The notes below the pieces were generated by a model, which saw nothing but the letters and a program-made list of their open reading frames with translations, was not told the origin of the DNA and searched no databases. Made by a program: the position numbers and the translations under genes. Shown here one piece after another: positions 55,433 to 64,000 of a stretch of DNA of 64,000 nt (position 1 is the first letter of the stretch; the number at the start of each line of letters is the position of its first letter). The stretch is taken from positions 1 through 64,000 of the forward strand of contig JABABS010000026.1 of the NCBI GenBank assembly GCA_014238125.1, given 5' to 3'. This DNA comes from Phycisphaerales bacterium. GTDB taxonomy: Bacteria > Planctomycetota > Phycisphaerae > Phycisphaerales > SM1A02.

Positions 55433-56545
55433 TTAAAACAGGTGATCTAACAATTCAATCACGCCTTTGCCCTGTGTTGCAATTGTTTCAATAATTTCTC
55501 TACCGTTTGCAATGTCTAATAACTCCCGAACCAACGCGCTTTCGCCATCGTAATCCGCCTTGTTCACAACAAAGGTATCTGCTATTTCTAAAATGCCCGC
55601 CTTGTCCATCTGCACAGAGTCGCCCATTCCAGGAACGACAACAACAACGGTTTCGTCAACCAGTGTACGAATCGCAACATCATTTTGACCAGCACCCACT
55701 GTCTCAACAATGACGTGTTCAAAACCCGCACCACCAATGAGGTCTAATATTTCTGGAAGGGTGTCGTAATCTTCCCCAACTCTTGCAAGACTTCTATAAA
55801 AAACATTTTCGTCGACTGCATTAAAGTCTACTCGAAGACGATCGCCAAGAAGTGCGCCGGCGCTGATCGGACTCATTGGATCGTAAGCGACAATTGCAAT
55901 CTTTTCGCCCCTGCGAACAATCTCTGCAGCCATCGCTGCAGAAAGTGTTGATTTTCCGGCTCCCGGAGAACCCGTGAAACCAACAACTTTTGCTGGACGT
56001 TTTTTGGGTGCGTCCACTGTATTTCCATATTCAACAATACTAATGTTTCTTGCAAGTGTGGCGATGTGGTTCGTAGATACAATTGGTTCTTGTGCTTTTG
56101 TTGCGGATCGAACTGCTTCAACAATATCAAGCATGCTTGTACCCGTGTGATACACACCGCGAACTCCACAATCGAGAAGGGGTTGAATATCTTCTTGGGG
56201 AATAATGCCGCCAACATCAACGGTTAGGTCGGGGCGACCCACGTTATTCATTTCCTCCATCATTCTTGGAACAAGCACAAGATGAGAGTTGCTCATCATT
56301 GAACATGCCATCATGTCAACATCTTCATCCCGAGCAGAAATAGCCAGTGATCGGGGTGTTTGCCAAAGCCCGGAATATATCACATGGATACCGCTATCTC
56401 TAAGTGCTCTGGCAATAAGTTTGACGCCGCGATCATGACCATCAAGTCCCATTTTGCCAAGAAGTACTCTTGGGCGGTGATCAAGATTGCCACAGCGATC
56501 TTTTTTTTCAAGTTGTGTTGTTGGTTCAGTAGTTGGTGATGCCAT
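55433..56545 (-). CDS. Cobalamin-binding (methylmalonyl-CoA mutase C-terminal-like) domain fused to MeaB/ArgK-type GTPase
   Basis: KMGLDGHDRGVKLIARALRDSG (DxHxxG) ... VVGFTGSPGAGKSTLSAAMAAEI, VETVGAGQNDVAI, VVVVVPGMGDSVQMDKAGILEIADTFVVNKAD. Confidence 0.92.
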   Translation of the reverse strand: MASPTTEPTTQLEKKDRCGNLDHRPRVLLGKMGLDGHDRGVKLIARALRDSGIHVIYSGLWQTPRSLAISARDEDVDMMACSMMSNSHLVLVPRMMEEMNNVGRPDLTVDVGGIIPQEDIQPLLDCGVRGVYHTGTSMLDIVEAVRSATKAQEPIVSTNHIATLARNISIVEYGNTVDAPKKRPAKVVGFTGSPGAGKSTLSAAMAAEIVRRGEKIAIVAYDPMSPISAGALLGDRLRVDFNAVDENVFYRSLARVGEDYDTLPEILDLIGGAGFEHVIVETVGAGQNDVAIRTLVDETVVVVVPGMGDSVQMDKAGILEIADTFVVNKADYDGESALVRELLDIANGREIIETIATQGKGVIELLDHLF

Positions 56546-56595
56546 AACATGGCGATAATACCAAAAAGTACACCGCGGCGAAAATTTGGTGGTGG

Positions 56596-58443
56596 TTGTA
56601 TCGTATGCAAAATATGACCAAAGATCCTAAACAAACCATTTCTGGTGCTGTACAAGCGGCCTTTTCATTGGTGCTTGGTAACCAGCACAAAGATGCAGAT
56701 CCTGTGGTACGACTTTCACAAAACTCAAAATTTGGTGATTATCAAATCAACGGCATAATGGGGTTGGCAAAGAAGGTAAACCAAAACCCAAGAGAGCTTG
56801 CTGAAAAAATTGTTGAGGCCATGGATCTTGGTGAGTTTGCCCAATCGCTTGAGGTAGCTGGCCCAGGTTTTATTAATGTCACACTCACGTCAGCCACTCT
56901 GGTAAAACTCTGTGAAGAAATGGATATTCCCACTTTGGGTATTCTTCAATCAAATGATTCGCACCCCATCGCAATTGATCTCTGTGGTGTCAATGTTGCT
57001 AAGCAACTGCATGTTGGGCACCTCCGATCAACCATTATTGGTGATTCGCTCGCAAGGGTTTTTGAAAGAATTGGGAGAAGGGTATATCGAGAAAACCATT
57101 TGGGCGATTGGGGGCTACCAATTGCAAAAGTTCTTGAAAACCTCCTGAGCACAGGTGTTGACCTTGACACAATTTCAATCGAGCAGCTCAATACCGCGTA
57201 TAAAGATGCTCAATTTATTTCGAAGGACGATGTGCGCGGTCTTGAAACAGCACAAAACATTTGTGCTGGACCACACAGAATTATTGAACTAGAAGAACAA
57301 AACTCCGGGGCTCTTCCGGCGCAAGAAAGGGCAAAAACTACGCTTGTTAGGTTACAACAGGGTGATTCTGATCTTCTTTCTAGTTGGCAAAAACTGATTG
57401 ATTGCACAATGAACGAAGTGTATATTTCACTTGATTTACTAAATGTAAAACTTGGTTCAAAACACAATCGTGGCGAATCTTTTTATCGCGACCGCCTTGG
57501 TGATGTTGTTGATAAATTTGTGGACACAAAGCTTGCACAGGAGGATGAGGGGGCACTGGTCGTACGTTTTAAAAACAGAAAACGACCCCTTCTTATTCGT
57601 AAGTCTGATGGCGGCTTTATTTACGCAACCACAGATCTTGCGGCTATCTATTTTAGAACACAAGAACTGAAGTGTGATAGGGTTATTTATGTTGTAGATG
57701 CAAGACAGCGTGATCATTTTAAAGATTTGTTTGACGCAGCCGCTTTAATCGGGTGGAACAAAACACCTGATAGTACCGATGTTGATTTTAAACACATCCC
57801 GTTTGGCTCTGTTCTTGGTGAAAATAAAAAACCACTAAAAACAAGAAGTGGTTCGACCGTTACACTTTCTTCTCTACTTAATGAAGCCATCGCTCGTGGT
57901 AAGGCTGAGGTAACCCGCCGAAGCGAGGATGAAAAATCCCAAACATATGGTATGAGTTCAGAAGAGTTATCAACTATTGGTAGGCAGATTGGAATTGGGG
58001 CGATTAAATACGCGGATCTATCTAATGATTTGGTTTCTGATTATGTTTTTGATATGGATCGGATGATTTCATTTGAGGGAAATACTGGTCCATATATTCA
58101 ATATGCGTGCGCTAGAATTGCTTCGTTATTAGAAAAGTCTAAAGAGACGAGTTTTTCTTCTTCCATCATTGTCGATACCCCACAAGAGCGGCAGTTGGTG
58201 CTTGTATTGTTACAATATGGCAACGTTGTACAAAGTGTCGCGAAGCACCTCGAGCCCCACCTGCTCTGTCTGTGGTTGCACGAGGTAACCGTCGCTTTTA
58301 ATTCGTTCTACCAAGCGTGTCCTGTGCTTAAGGTTGACGACGGGGCAATAAGGGGCTCGCGGCTTCGCCTTTCTGAATTAACCCGAAGGGTTATTGTCGA
58401 TGGTCTTGATCTTCTTGGTATTGAGGTTCCCAAAAAAATGTAG
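56596..58443 (+). CDS. argS: Arginyl-tRNA synthetase
   Basis: VNVAKQLHVGHLRSTIIGDSLARVFERIGRRVYRENHLGDWG, KTRSGSTVTLSSLL, YIQYACARIASLL. Confidence 0.96.
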   Translation: MYRMQNMTKDPKQTISGAVQAAFSLVLGNQHKDADPVVRLSQNSKFGDYQINGIMGLAKKVNQNPRELAEKIVEAMDLGEFAQSLEVAGPGFINVTLTSATLVKLCEEMDIPTLGILQSNDSHPIAIDLCGVNVAKQLHVGHLRSTIIGDSLARVFERIGRRVYRENHLGDWGLPIAKVLENLLSTGVDLDTISIEQLNTAYKDAQFISKDDVRGLETAQNICAGPHRIIELEEQNSGALPAQERAKTTLVRLQQGDSDLLSSWQKLIDCTMNEVYISLDLLNVKLGSKHNRGESFYRDRLGDVVDKFVDTKLAQEDEGALVVRFKNRKRPLLIRKSDGGFIYATTDLAAIYFRTQELKCDRVIYVVDARQRDHFKDLFDAAALIGWNKTPDSTDVDFKHIPFGSVLGENKKPLKTRSGSTVTLSSLLNEAIARGKAEVTRRSEDEKSQTYGMSSEELSTIGRQIGIGAIKYADLSNDLVSDYVFDMDRMISFEGNTGPYIQYACARIASLLEKSKETSFSSSIIVDTPQERQLVLVLLQYGNVVQSVAKHLEPHLLCLWLHEVTVAFNSFYQACPVLKVDDGAIRGSRLRLSELTRRVIVDGLDLLGIEVPKKM

Positions 58444-58449
58444 GTATCC

Positions 58450-60249
58450 ATGACTGAAAACAACACACAACAATCTATGTTTTTTTGGGTTGGTATATTT
58501 GCCGCTTCTTGCGCATCAATTGCATCCCTTGTTTTATCGGGTCCTAAACTAGGGTTGTGGACTTCAATGCCTGGGTGTGGACCAGAAAGTGGTTGCGATG
58601 TTGTCACAAATGGACCACTTGGAAACATTCCCCTTGGGTTCATGGTGTGGCCCGTCTCGTTTGTTGGAACAGCGTGGTTTATAGCCATTTCTGGTCTATG
58701 GAAAAACACAAAAGGGAACTCTAAGCCCCTCCTTTGGCTCATCCGGCTCGGGGTGCTTGGTTCGCTTGGTTTTATTCTTGCCATGATAATAGGTGGACAC
58801 TTTTGTAAATGGTGCGCATTGGTTCATTTTTGTAATTTGGCTCTCTGGATTTGCGCTGAACTTCAAGTGCGTGCAAGTAAGAATATTTGTGATAGGTGTC
58901 TCGGGAAGGGTTTTCTTTTTGGATTTGTGCTTGTCAGTGTTATCCTTGGAGTGGTCTACATGTTTGCTTCTACAAAAAAGAAAGCGGATGACAAGAGGGC
59001 GGGTATTCAAAACGCGGCGGAAATTATTAGGGGGGAGGTTGATAACACTACTTTGAAACTCCTTGAATCAGACCACCGTTTTGGAAGCCAAAACGCACCA
59101 ATTCAAGTTGTTATGTTTACAGATTATCAGTGCCCCGACTGTAAAAGATTAGAAACACAACTTACTCGCATCTACGAACAAAGAAACGATCTTTCTATTG
59201 TTGTTAAGCATTTTCCACTTAATTATGATTGTAATGATGAAATTGGAAAGATGAAACTGCATGGCAATGCGTGTTGGGCCGCGAGAGCGGCCGAAACTGC
59301 TTTTTTGCTTGGTGGACAGGATGGGTGGGAACGAATGCACACTTGGTTGTTTGCAAACGGTGGTTCTTTTACGGATGCCACTTTTGCTAGCGATTTAACA
59401 ATGTTGGGGTTTGAGTCGCAACTGTTCCTTCAAACAATGCAATCATCGGCCACTTTACAAAATGTTAAGAGGGATGCTGTTGATGGAAAGGCGCTTGGTA
59501 TTTGGTTTACACCCATGATATTTATCAATGGTGTTGAGTACCTTTGGTATTACGGTGGACAAGATTCACTTGCAAGAGTCATTAATTCTGTTGGAAATGC
59601 TGTTGCGTCTGGAAAATCTTCCGTTGTCGCGCCCCCTTCGGCTGTTGAAAAACTTGTTGCGGATTGGCGGGTTGGTAAAGTTCACTCTTTTCAAGAACAC
59701 GACCGGCTCTCCTGGTCTGGAGATGGAGATGTTGAAATAATTGTGTGGGGAGATTATCAAACAGAGCCAACTATAAAACTTGATTCGCTTCTTAGGGATG
59801 TGCTTAGCGAGGGTGTAAATGCAAAATACGCGTACAGACACTTCCCTATTGATAGTAATTGTAATCCTGGTGTAAAAAATTATAAAAACCAATATCCTGG
59901 ATCGTGTGAAATGGCGAAAGTTGTTGAGGCTGTTGATATTTTGTGTGGCAACGAGGCAAGGTGGAGGGTACATAAGTTGTTTATGACAACACAGCGGTCT
60001 GTTTCTTTAAATTCACTGACCAATGCGGCGGCTTCAGTTTGTTCTCAAAGCGCTGAAACAATTGCCGATGTAGCCGCTAGTGTTGATGTGGGCATTCGCT
60101 TGCGAGATGATATAAACTCAAAACTAAGGGTGTGGAAAAGAAGCGTCCCTGTTCTTGTTATTGATGGGCGATTTATTCCCCGTTGGGAGATAGAGGGGAC
60201 AACGGGCAGGGACACCCTGCTCCAAATCATTGACGAGGCGTCAAAGTAA
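58450..60249 (+). CDS. Vitamin K epoxide reductase-like membrane domain fused to two DsbA/thioredoxin-like domains
   Basis: VKOR region GPESGCDVV...GGHFCKWCALVHF; Trx1 FTDYQCPDCKRLE; Trx2 VWGDYQTEPTIKLD lacks CXXC. Confidence 0.88.
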   Translation: MTENNTQQSMFFWVGIFAASCASIASLVLSGPKLGLWTSMPGCGPESGCDVVTNGPLGNIPLGFMVWPVSFVGTAWFIAISGLWKNTKGNSKPLLWLIRLGVLGSLGFILAMIIGGHFCKWCALVHFCNLALWICAELQVRASKNICDRCLGKGFLFGFVLVSVILGVVYMFASTKKKADDKRAGIQNAAEIIRGEVDNTTLKLLESDHRFGSQNAPIQVVMFTDYQCPDCKRLETQLTRIYEQRNDLSIVVKHFPLNYDCNDEIGKMKLHGNACWAARAAETAFLLGGQDGWERMHTWLFANGGSFTDATFASDLTMLGFESQLFLQTMQSSATLQNVKRDAVDGKALGIWFTPMIFINGVEYLWYYGGQDSLARVINSVGNAVASGKSSVVAPPSAVEKLVADWRVGKVHSFQEHDRLSWSGDGDVEIIVWGDYQTEPTIKLDSLLRDVLSEGVNAKYAYRHFPIDSNCNPGVKNYKNQYPGSCEMAKVVEAVDILCGNEARWRVHKLFMTTQRSVSLNSLTNAAASVCSQSAETIADVAASVDVGIRLRDDINSKLRVWKRSVPVLVIDGRFIPRWEIEGTTGRDTLLQIIDEASK

Positions 60250-60252
60250 ATA

Positions 60253-62610
60253 TTATCTCTTGGGTGCAAAACTCAACTCTGTATATGACGTGTTTATCTC
60301 AATTTTTCCATCCACAGTAATGGTTGTGGTGATGTCACCGTCGATACATGTTACTAGGCGCTCCGTACTTGTTGGAATAATCCACTTGTCGCGAGCGTAT
60401 CTTGATTTGCTTGTTGACTGAATAACCGCCAGTGGTTGAAGTTTATGTATCAGGGCGATTGATTCATTACTCCATTGGCCATGATGTGGCATTTCCAACA
60501 CATCCACCAGGTTCATTTTTTGTAATAAAAATATAGAAATTGTTTTTTCATTAATATCACCTGTGAGCAAAACAGATCGACCACTAGATTTGATTGCAAG
60601 AACCACAGACGCTTCGTTTGAAGAGGTATAATCAATGCCTTTTTTTGGCCACAGTGCCGTGATTGTCGCGTTGTTTGTATTTACGCTCCACCCCCTGGTA
60701 ATTTCGTTCACTTTAATTTGTTTACCCTTTGCAACCTGAACTATTTTTCGCACAACCCGTGTTTGGTTCGCAAGGGCGTAGGGCGTCATATAAATTTGTT
60801 CTATTTCTATCTCGCGCATCAAATCTAAGATCGCCGAACAATGATCCAAATCATTGTGTGTAACAACAATGGTATTTATTTTATTAATTCCTCGTTTTCG
60901 AAGCGAAGGTAGTACTTTGTGCAGCCCAATATCTAAATCAGCTCTTGAACCAGCATCAACAAGGATTGTTGTTTTTCCGTCTTGAATAATATGTGATGTT
61001 CCGTGTGCAACATTAAGTGTAGAAATAACAACATCACCATCTTGTACTATTCCAAAAAAATACAGGGTCAAAAAGATCCCTATAATTATTTTTGTTTTAA
61101 TTCGACCCGTACTTATTATTATAAAAATTAAAAATATGAATAACAAAATTACTATTAAAATGTTTGGTGGAACTATATAAAAAAATAATGGGATTTCGCC
61201 ATATTGTGTTACTGTTTCAACCATTTGCGAAGAAACGAGGTTCATGCACCAAAACAGTTGGTCATCTATAAAAGGGCAGGTCCAACCAATGGTTAATCTT
61301 ATTATTCCTATCAATAAAATAATAACCAAGAACAGTGTCCCACCAACACCGGTTATTAAACCAATGGGCGCTATTGATCCAAACATGTACATTGTAAGTG
61401 GTGTGGCTATCAACACTGCACAAAGCCCCACGACCCAGATCGATGACATCGTGTACCTAATTGTTTCTAACATTGGCGAGTTGTTGTCTCGTGGTCCTAA
61501 TAGTTTCCATTGAAGCGTAGGTAAAAAAATGCAAATACCAAACACAACTAGAAAACTTAAAATAAACCCGCTAGTTAAAATTACCGCTGGTTCAAGCCAC
61601 ACGATTATCATTGCAGCGGCTGCTAATATTCCAGAACCACTAAATCGCTGACCACGAATTTGAAGTGTTGATGCAATCACAATCATCAAAACAGCCCTAA
61701 AAACTGGTGGTCTAGATTCAATGATCGAAAGTAGAAAAACAGAAACAATACAAATAAGCACAAATGAAATTAAACTTCCAAAAGTCACCCGCTGAACTAC
61801 AAAAACTATCATTGTCATAATGATGGCAATATGAAGACCGCTTACCGCCAAAATATGGGCGAGACCTGCGTGACGAAATTTAGTTGATATTTCACTCCAG
61901 CCCGCCCCCCTTTCTCCAAAAAACAATGCAGAGACTAGGGTTTTTTCTTCACCCTGAAAATCATTTAAAACGCTTTGCCTTACTAGTTGTTTTATTTCAA
62001 GATTTACTTTTGTGTTTTTATTATTTGTTTTAACAAGTGATTTTTGCGATACAAAAAGCATTGGTGTTGTTGTTTTTGTAAAAAAATTCCTGTGTATTTG
62101 CCCTATTATATTTATTTTATCCCCTTCGCTAACCGCCAAAGTTCCATTAACTTCCACAGTAAACAGGTTCTGTTTCTCCGTTTTTAGGGGTGGTGAACCT
62201 AAAAATTCAAATGAAGTAACCGGTAACCTGTCGTCAATATCTGATAGATATCCTTGTGTGCGAAGCGTTGTTGTTGAGTTTGAAACAACAACACCATTAA
62301 GTTCAACGAGATCGCCGTTGTTCACAACTAGCCATGAATGAGGTGTTGAATGTAATACGCAAAGAGTTCTTGAAAAGAACAGGCCAAATGATGCGATAAG
62401 CAGTAAAGCTAGTTTTTGCTTTTTGGTTTTCGCGCAAACCCCAAGAATGCTTATTGAAATTGCCAATGAACTTCCAGCTAGATAATCAAACTCAAGGGAG
62501 TTTGACAAGGCGGTTCCGGTTAGTGTTCCAAGAATTGATGTCACCGATATATACACGACTGGCGGGATGGTGATTGGCGGTGGTTTTATTTTGAGTTTTA
62601 CAAAACGCAT
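60253..62610 (-). CDS. comEC: ComEC/Rec2 DNA-uptake channel with C-terminal MBL domain
   Basis: FRHAGLAHILAVSGLHIAI, ESRPPVFRAVLMI, TLNVAHGTSHIIQDGKTTILVDAGS, VVTHNDLDHCSAI. Confidence 0.93.
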   Translation of the reverse strand: MRFVKLKIKPPPITIPPVVYISVTSILGTLTGTALSNSLEFDYLAGSSLAISISILGVCAKTKKQKLALLLIASFGLFFSRTLCVLHSTPHSWLVVNNGDLVELNGVVVSNSTTTLRTQGYLSDIDDRLPVTSFEFLGSPPLKTEKQNLFTVEVNGTLAVSEGDKINIIGQIHRNFFTKTTTPMLFVSQKSLVKTNNKNTKVNLEIKQLVRQSVLNDFQGEEKTLVSALFFGERGAGWSEISTKFRHAGLAHILAVSGLHIAIIMTMIVFVVQRVTFGSLISFVLICIVSVFLLSIIESRPPVFRAVLMIVIASTLQIRGQRFSGSGILAAAAMIIVWLEPAVILTSGFILSFLVVFGICIFLPTLQWKLLGPRDNNSPMLETIRYTMSSIWVVGLCAVLIATPLTMYMFGSIAPIGLITGVGGTLFLVIILLIGIIRLTIGWTCPFIDDQLFWCMNLVSSQMVETVTQYGEIPLFFYIVPPNILIVILLFIFLIFIIISTGRIKTKIIIGIFLTLYFFGIVQDGDVVISTLNVAHGTSHIIQDGKTTILVDAGSRADLDIGLHKVLPSLRKRGINKINTIVVTHNDLDHCSAILDLMREIEIEQIYMTPYALANQTRVVRKIVQVAKGKQIKVNEITRGWSVNTNNATITALWPKKGIDYTSSNEASVVLAIKSSGRSVLLTGDINEKTISIFLLQKMNLVDVLEMPHHGQWSNESIALIHKLQPLAVIQSTSKSRYARDKWIIPTSTERLVTCIDGDITTTITVDGKIEINTSYTELSFAPKR

Positions 62611-62706
62611 TCCCTTTTATTTTCTCAACCCCTTTGCGCTGTTCAGACAGAGTGTGCCTTTTTTCTTTTTTCCGCCAAAAGGCACTACTGTTGGTTGACG
62701 AGTATT

Positions 62707-63762
62707 ATGGGCGTCATGACAGTTATCATCGGTCAAAAAACTGCTAAAAAAACGATTGAAAACGCATTGTGTCATGGCAGAACCCATCACGCATGGGTTT
62801 TCCGGGGACCTGCGGGTGTTGGAAAATTTACAGCCGCTTGTGAGTTTGCCCGTTCGCTAATATTGGGTGGCGCGTTTGGAACCACTCTTGATAGTTTTCA
62901 ACACAATGATCTTCATATCATTCGAAAAGAAGATGCTTCTTGGTCAAAAAATGCGGCGCTCGCTAGAAGAAAGCAAACTAACATTCCAGTTGATTTGTTG
63001 CGCGAACGGATGATTGGTGGCCGAACAGGGGATGATAAAACGCACGACTCCGTTGCTTTTAAAACTTCTGTGACTGGTGGTCAGAAGGTTTTTATTATTG
63101 ATGAAGCCGAGCTGCTTGATGAAACTGCGCAGAACGCGCTCTTAAAAACACTTGAAGAGCCGCCAGTTGGAACCTTCGTTATTCTTGTAACCTCAAGAGA
63201 TGATTTACTTTTACCTACAATACAAAGCCGGTGCCAATCTGTAAACTTTTCGCAACTTAATCAGTTCGAAATGAATTTATGGTTAGATAGCATGAGTTTT
63301 AATGTTTCTAAACCAGACCTTGATTGGTCTGTTGCTTTTTCTTCTGGTTCTCCTGGTGATGTTTGTGTTTCAATTGAAACAAGCCTTCCAAAACTCGCCG
63401 TGTCTCTGCGTGATTTTATACGTGGAGTCGGGGGATCAAAATCTTTTCCTGGTGCCGCTCCATTAATGATCGAATATGTTGATTCTTTCATAAAAATACA
63501 GCTTGAAAAAAACGCTCTTTGTAGTAAAGAGGCCGCAAACAGGCGGGCATTTTCTGTTGTTTTACAGCTGTTGGGCATGGAGATTAGAGAACTTCTTAGT
63601 GATGACAGAGACCGATCCTCTTTAGCAATTAGAGCAGCAGCTATTCTTACAGATGTCGAGGGGCAGGTTCGAACAAATATATCAATCAAGGTGTTGCTTG
63701 AATCGCTCGCTGTTAGGTGGGTTCACCTGTGTAGTGGAGACGCTACGCTGATGCCTGTTTAG
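62707..63762 (+). CDS. holB: DNA polymerase III delta-prime subunit
   Basis: IGQKTAKKTIENALCHGRTHHAWVFRGPAGVGKFTAACEFARSL, VFIIDEAELLDETAQNALLKTLEEPPVGTFVILVTSRDDLLLPTIQSRCQ. Confidence 0.92.
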   Translation: MGVMTVIIGQKTAKKTIENALCHGRTHHAWVFRGPAGVGKFTAACEFARSLILGGAFGTTLDSFQHNDLHIIRKEDASWSKNAALARRKQTNIPVDLLRERMIGGRTGDDKTHDSVAFKTSVTGGQKVFIIDEAELLDETAQNALLKTLEEPPVGTFVILVTSRDDLLLPTIQSRCQSVNFSQLNQFEMNLWLDSMSFNVSKPDLDWSVAFSSGSPGDVCVSIETSLPKLAVSLRDFIRGVGGSKSFPGAAPLMIEYVDSFIKIQLEKNALCSKEAANRRAFSVVLQLLGMEIRELLSDDRDRSSLAIRAAAILTDVEGQVRTNISIKVLLESLAVRWVHLCSGDATLMPV

Positions 63763-64000
63763 TTCGAATAATTCCACCATATTTTTTTGAGCCATTTTTT
63801 GCACATATTAAAATCATTACAGCCCCTACAAGCACCATGCATACACTTAGTAGTTGCCCTCTTGCTAACCCAAAAATAATTGATACGCCCTCGTCTGGTT
63901 GCCTAAATACTTCTGTCAAAATACGAAGTATTCCATATACCACCAAGAAACTTCCGCTCACGATCCCTGGTTTTCTTGGAACAAGCCAAACTAAAACCAG
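63743..64000 (-). CDS. lgt: Prolipoprotein diacylglyceryl transferase, C-terminal part; continues past window edge
   Basis: GSFLVVYGILRILTEVFRQPDEG...GLARGQLLSVCMVLVGAVMIL; frame open to base 64000. Confidence 0.82.
   Translation of the reverse strand: MVLVWLVPRKPGIVSGSFLVVYGILRILTEVFRQPDEGVSIIFGLARGQLLSVCMVLVGAVMILICAKNGSKKYGGIIRTKQASA

Overview
This 64 kb window looks like a densely packed, mostly core-metabolic chromosome segment from a Gram-negative-type bacterium with a moderate-to-low G+C genome. A planctomycete of Phycisphaerales type is likely, inferred mainly from a 'GC-type dockerin' C-terminus on a secreted sugar dehydrogenase-like protein. I support about 65 CDS, one tRNA-Ile(GAT), a few terminators and some structured intergenic DNA. 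I saw no CRISPR array, transposase, integrase, prophage module or rRNA. Recognisable genes include flgM, deoC plus two ALDHs, metF, sucD, purM, rdgB, queF, nfo, tkt, dnaN, mdh, gap, atpG, thiE, pepA, rpiB, lptB, dnaE, tsaB, upp, ubiX, fbp, prpD, argS, comEC, holB and lgt (partial). The best leads for a second look are: (1) an unlisted 43-aa very basic ORF with a near-perfect Shine-Dalgarno at 51290-51421; (2) a terminator-like hairpin and structured DNA directly abutting tRNA-Ile; (3) a B12-binding domain fused to a MeaB-type GTPase with no mutase domain; (4) a DeoC/ALDH/truncated-ALDH operon that resembles a split ALDH16; (5) a pair of regulators with degenerate receiver domains; (6) an orphan DNA methyltransferase overlapping a phosphoesterase gene; (7) a TolC/HlyD pair with no inner-membrane pump. 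No single item proves a new system; all family calls are from reading the translations, with no database search.
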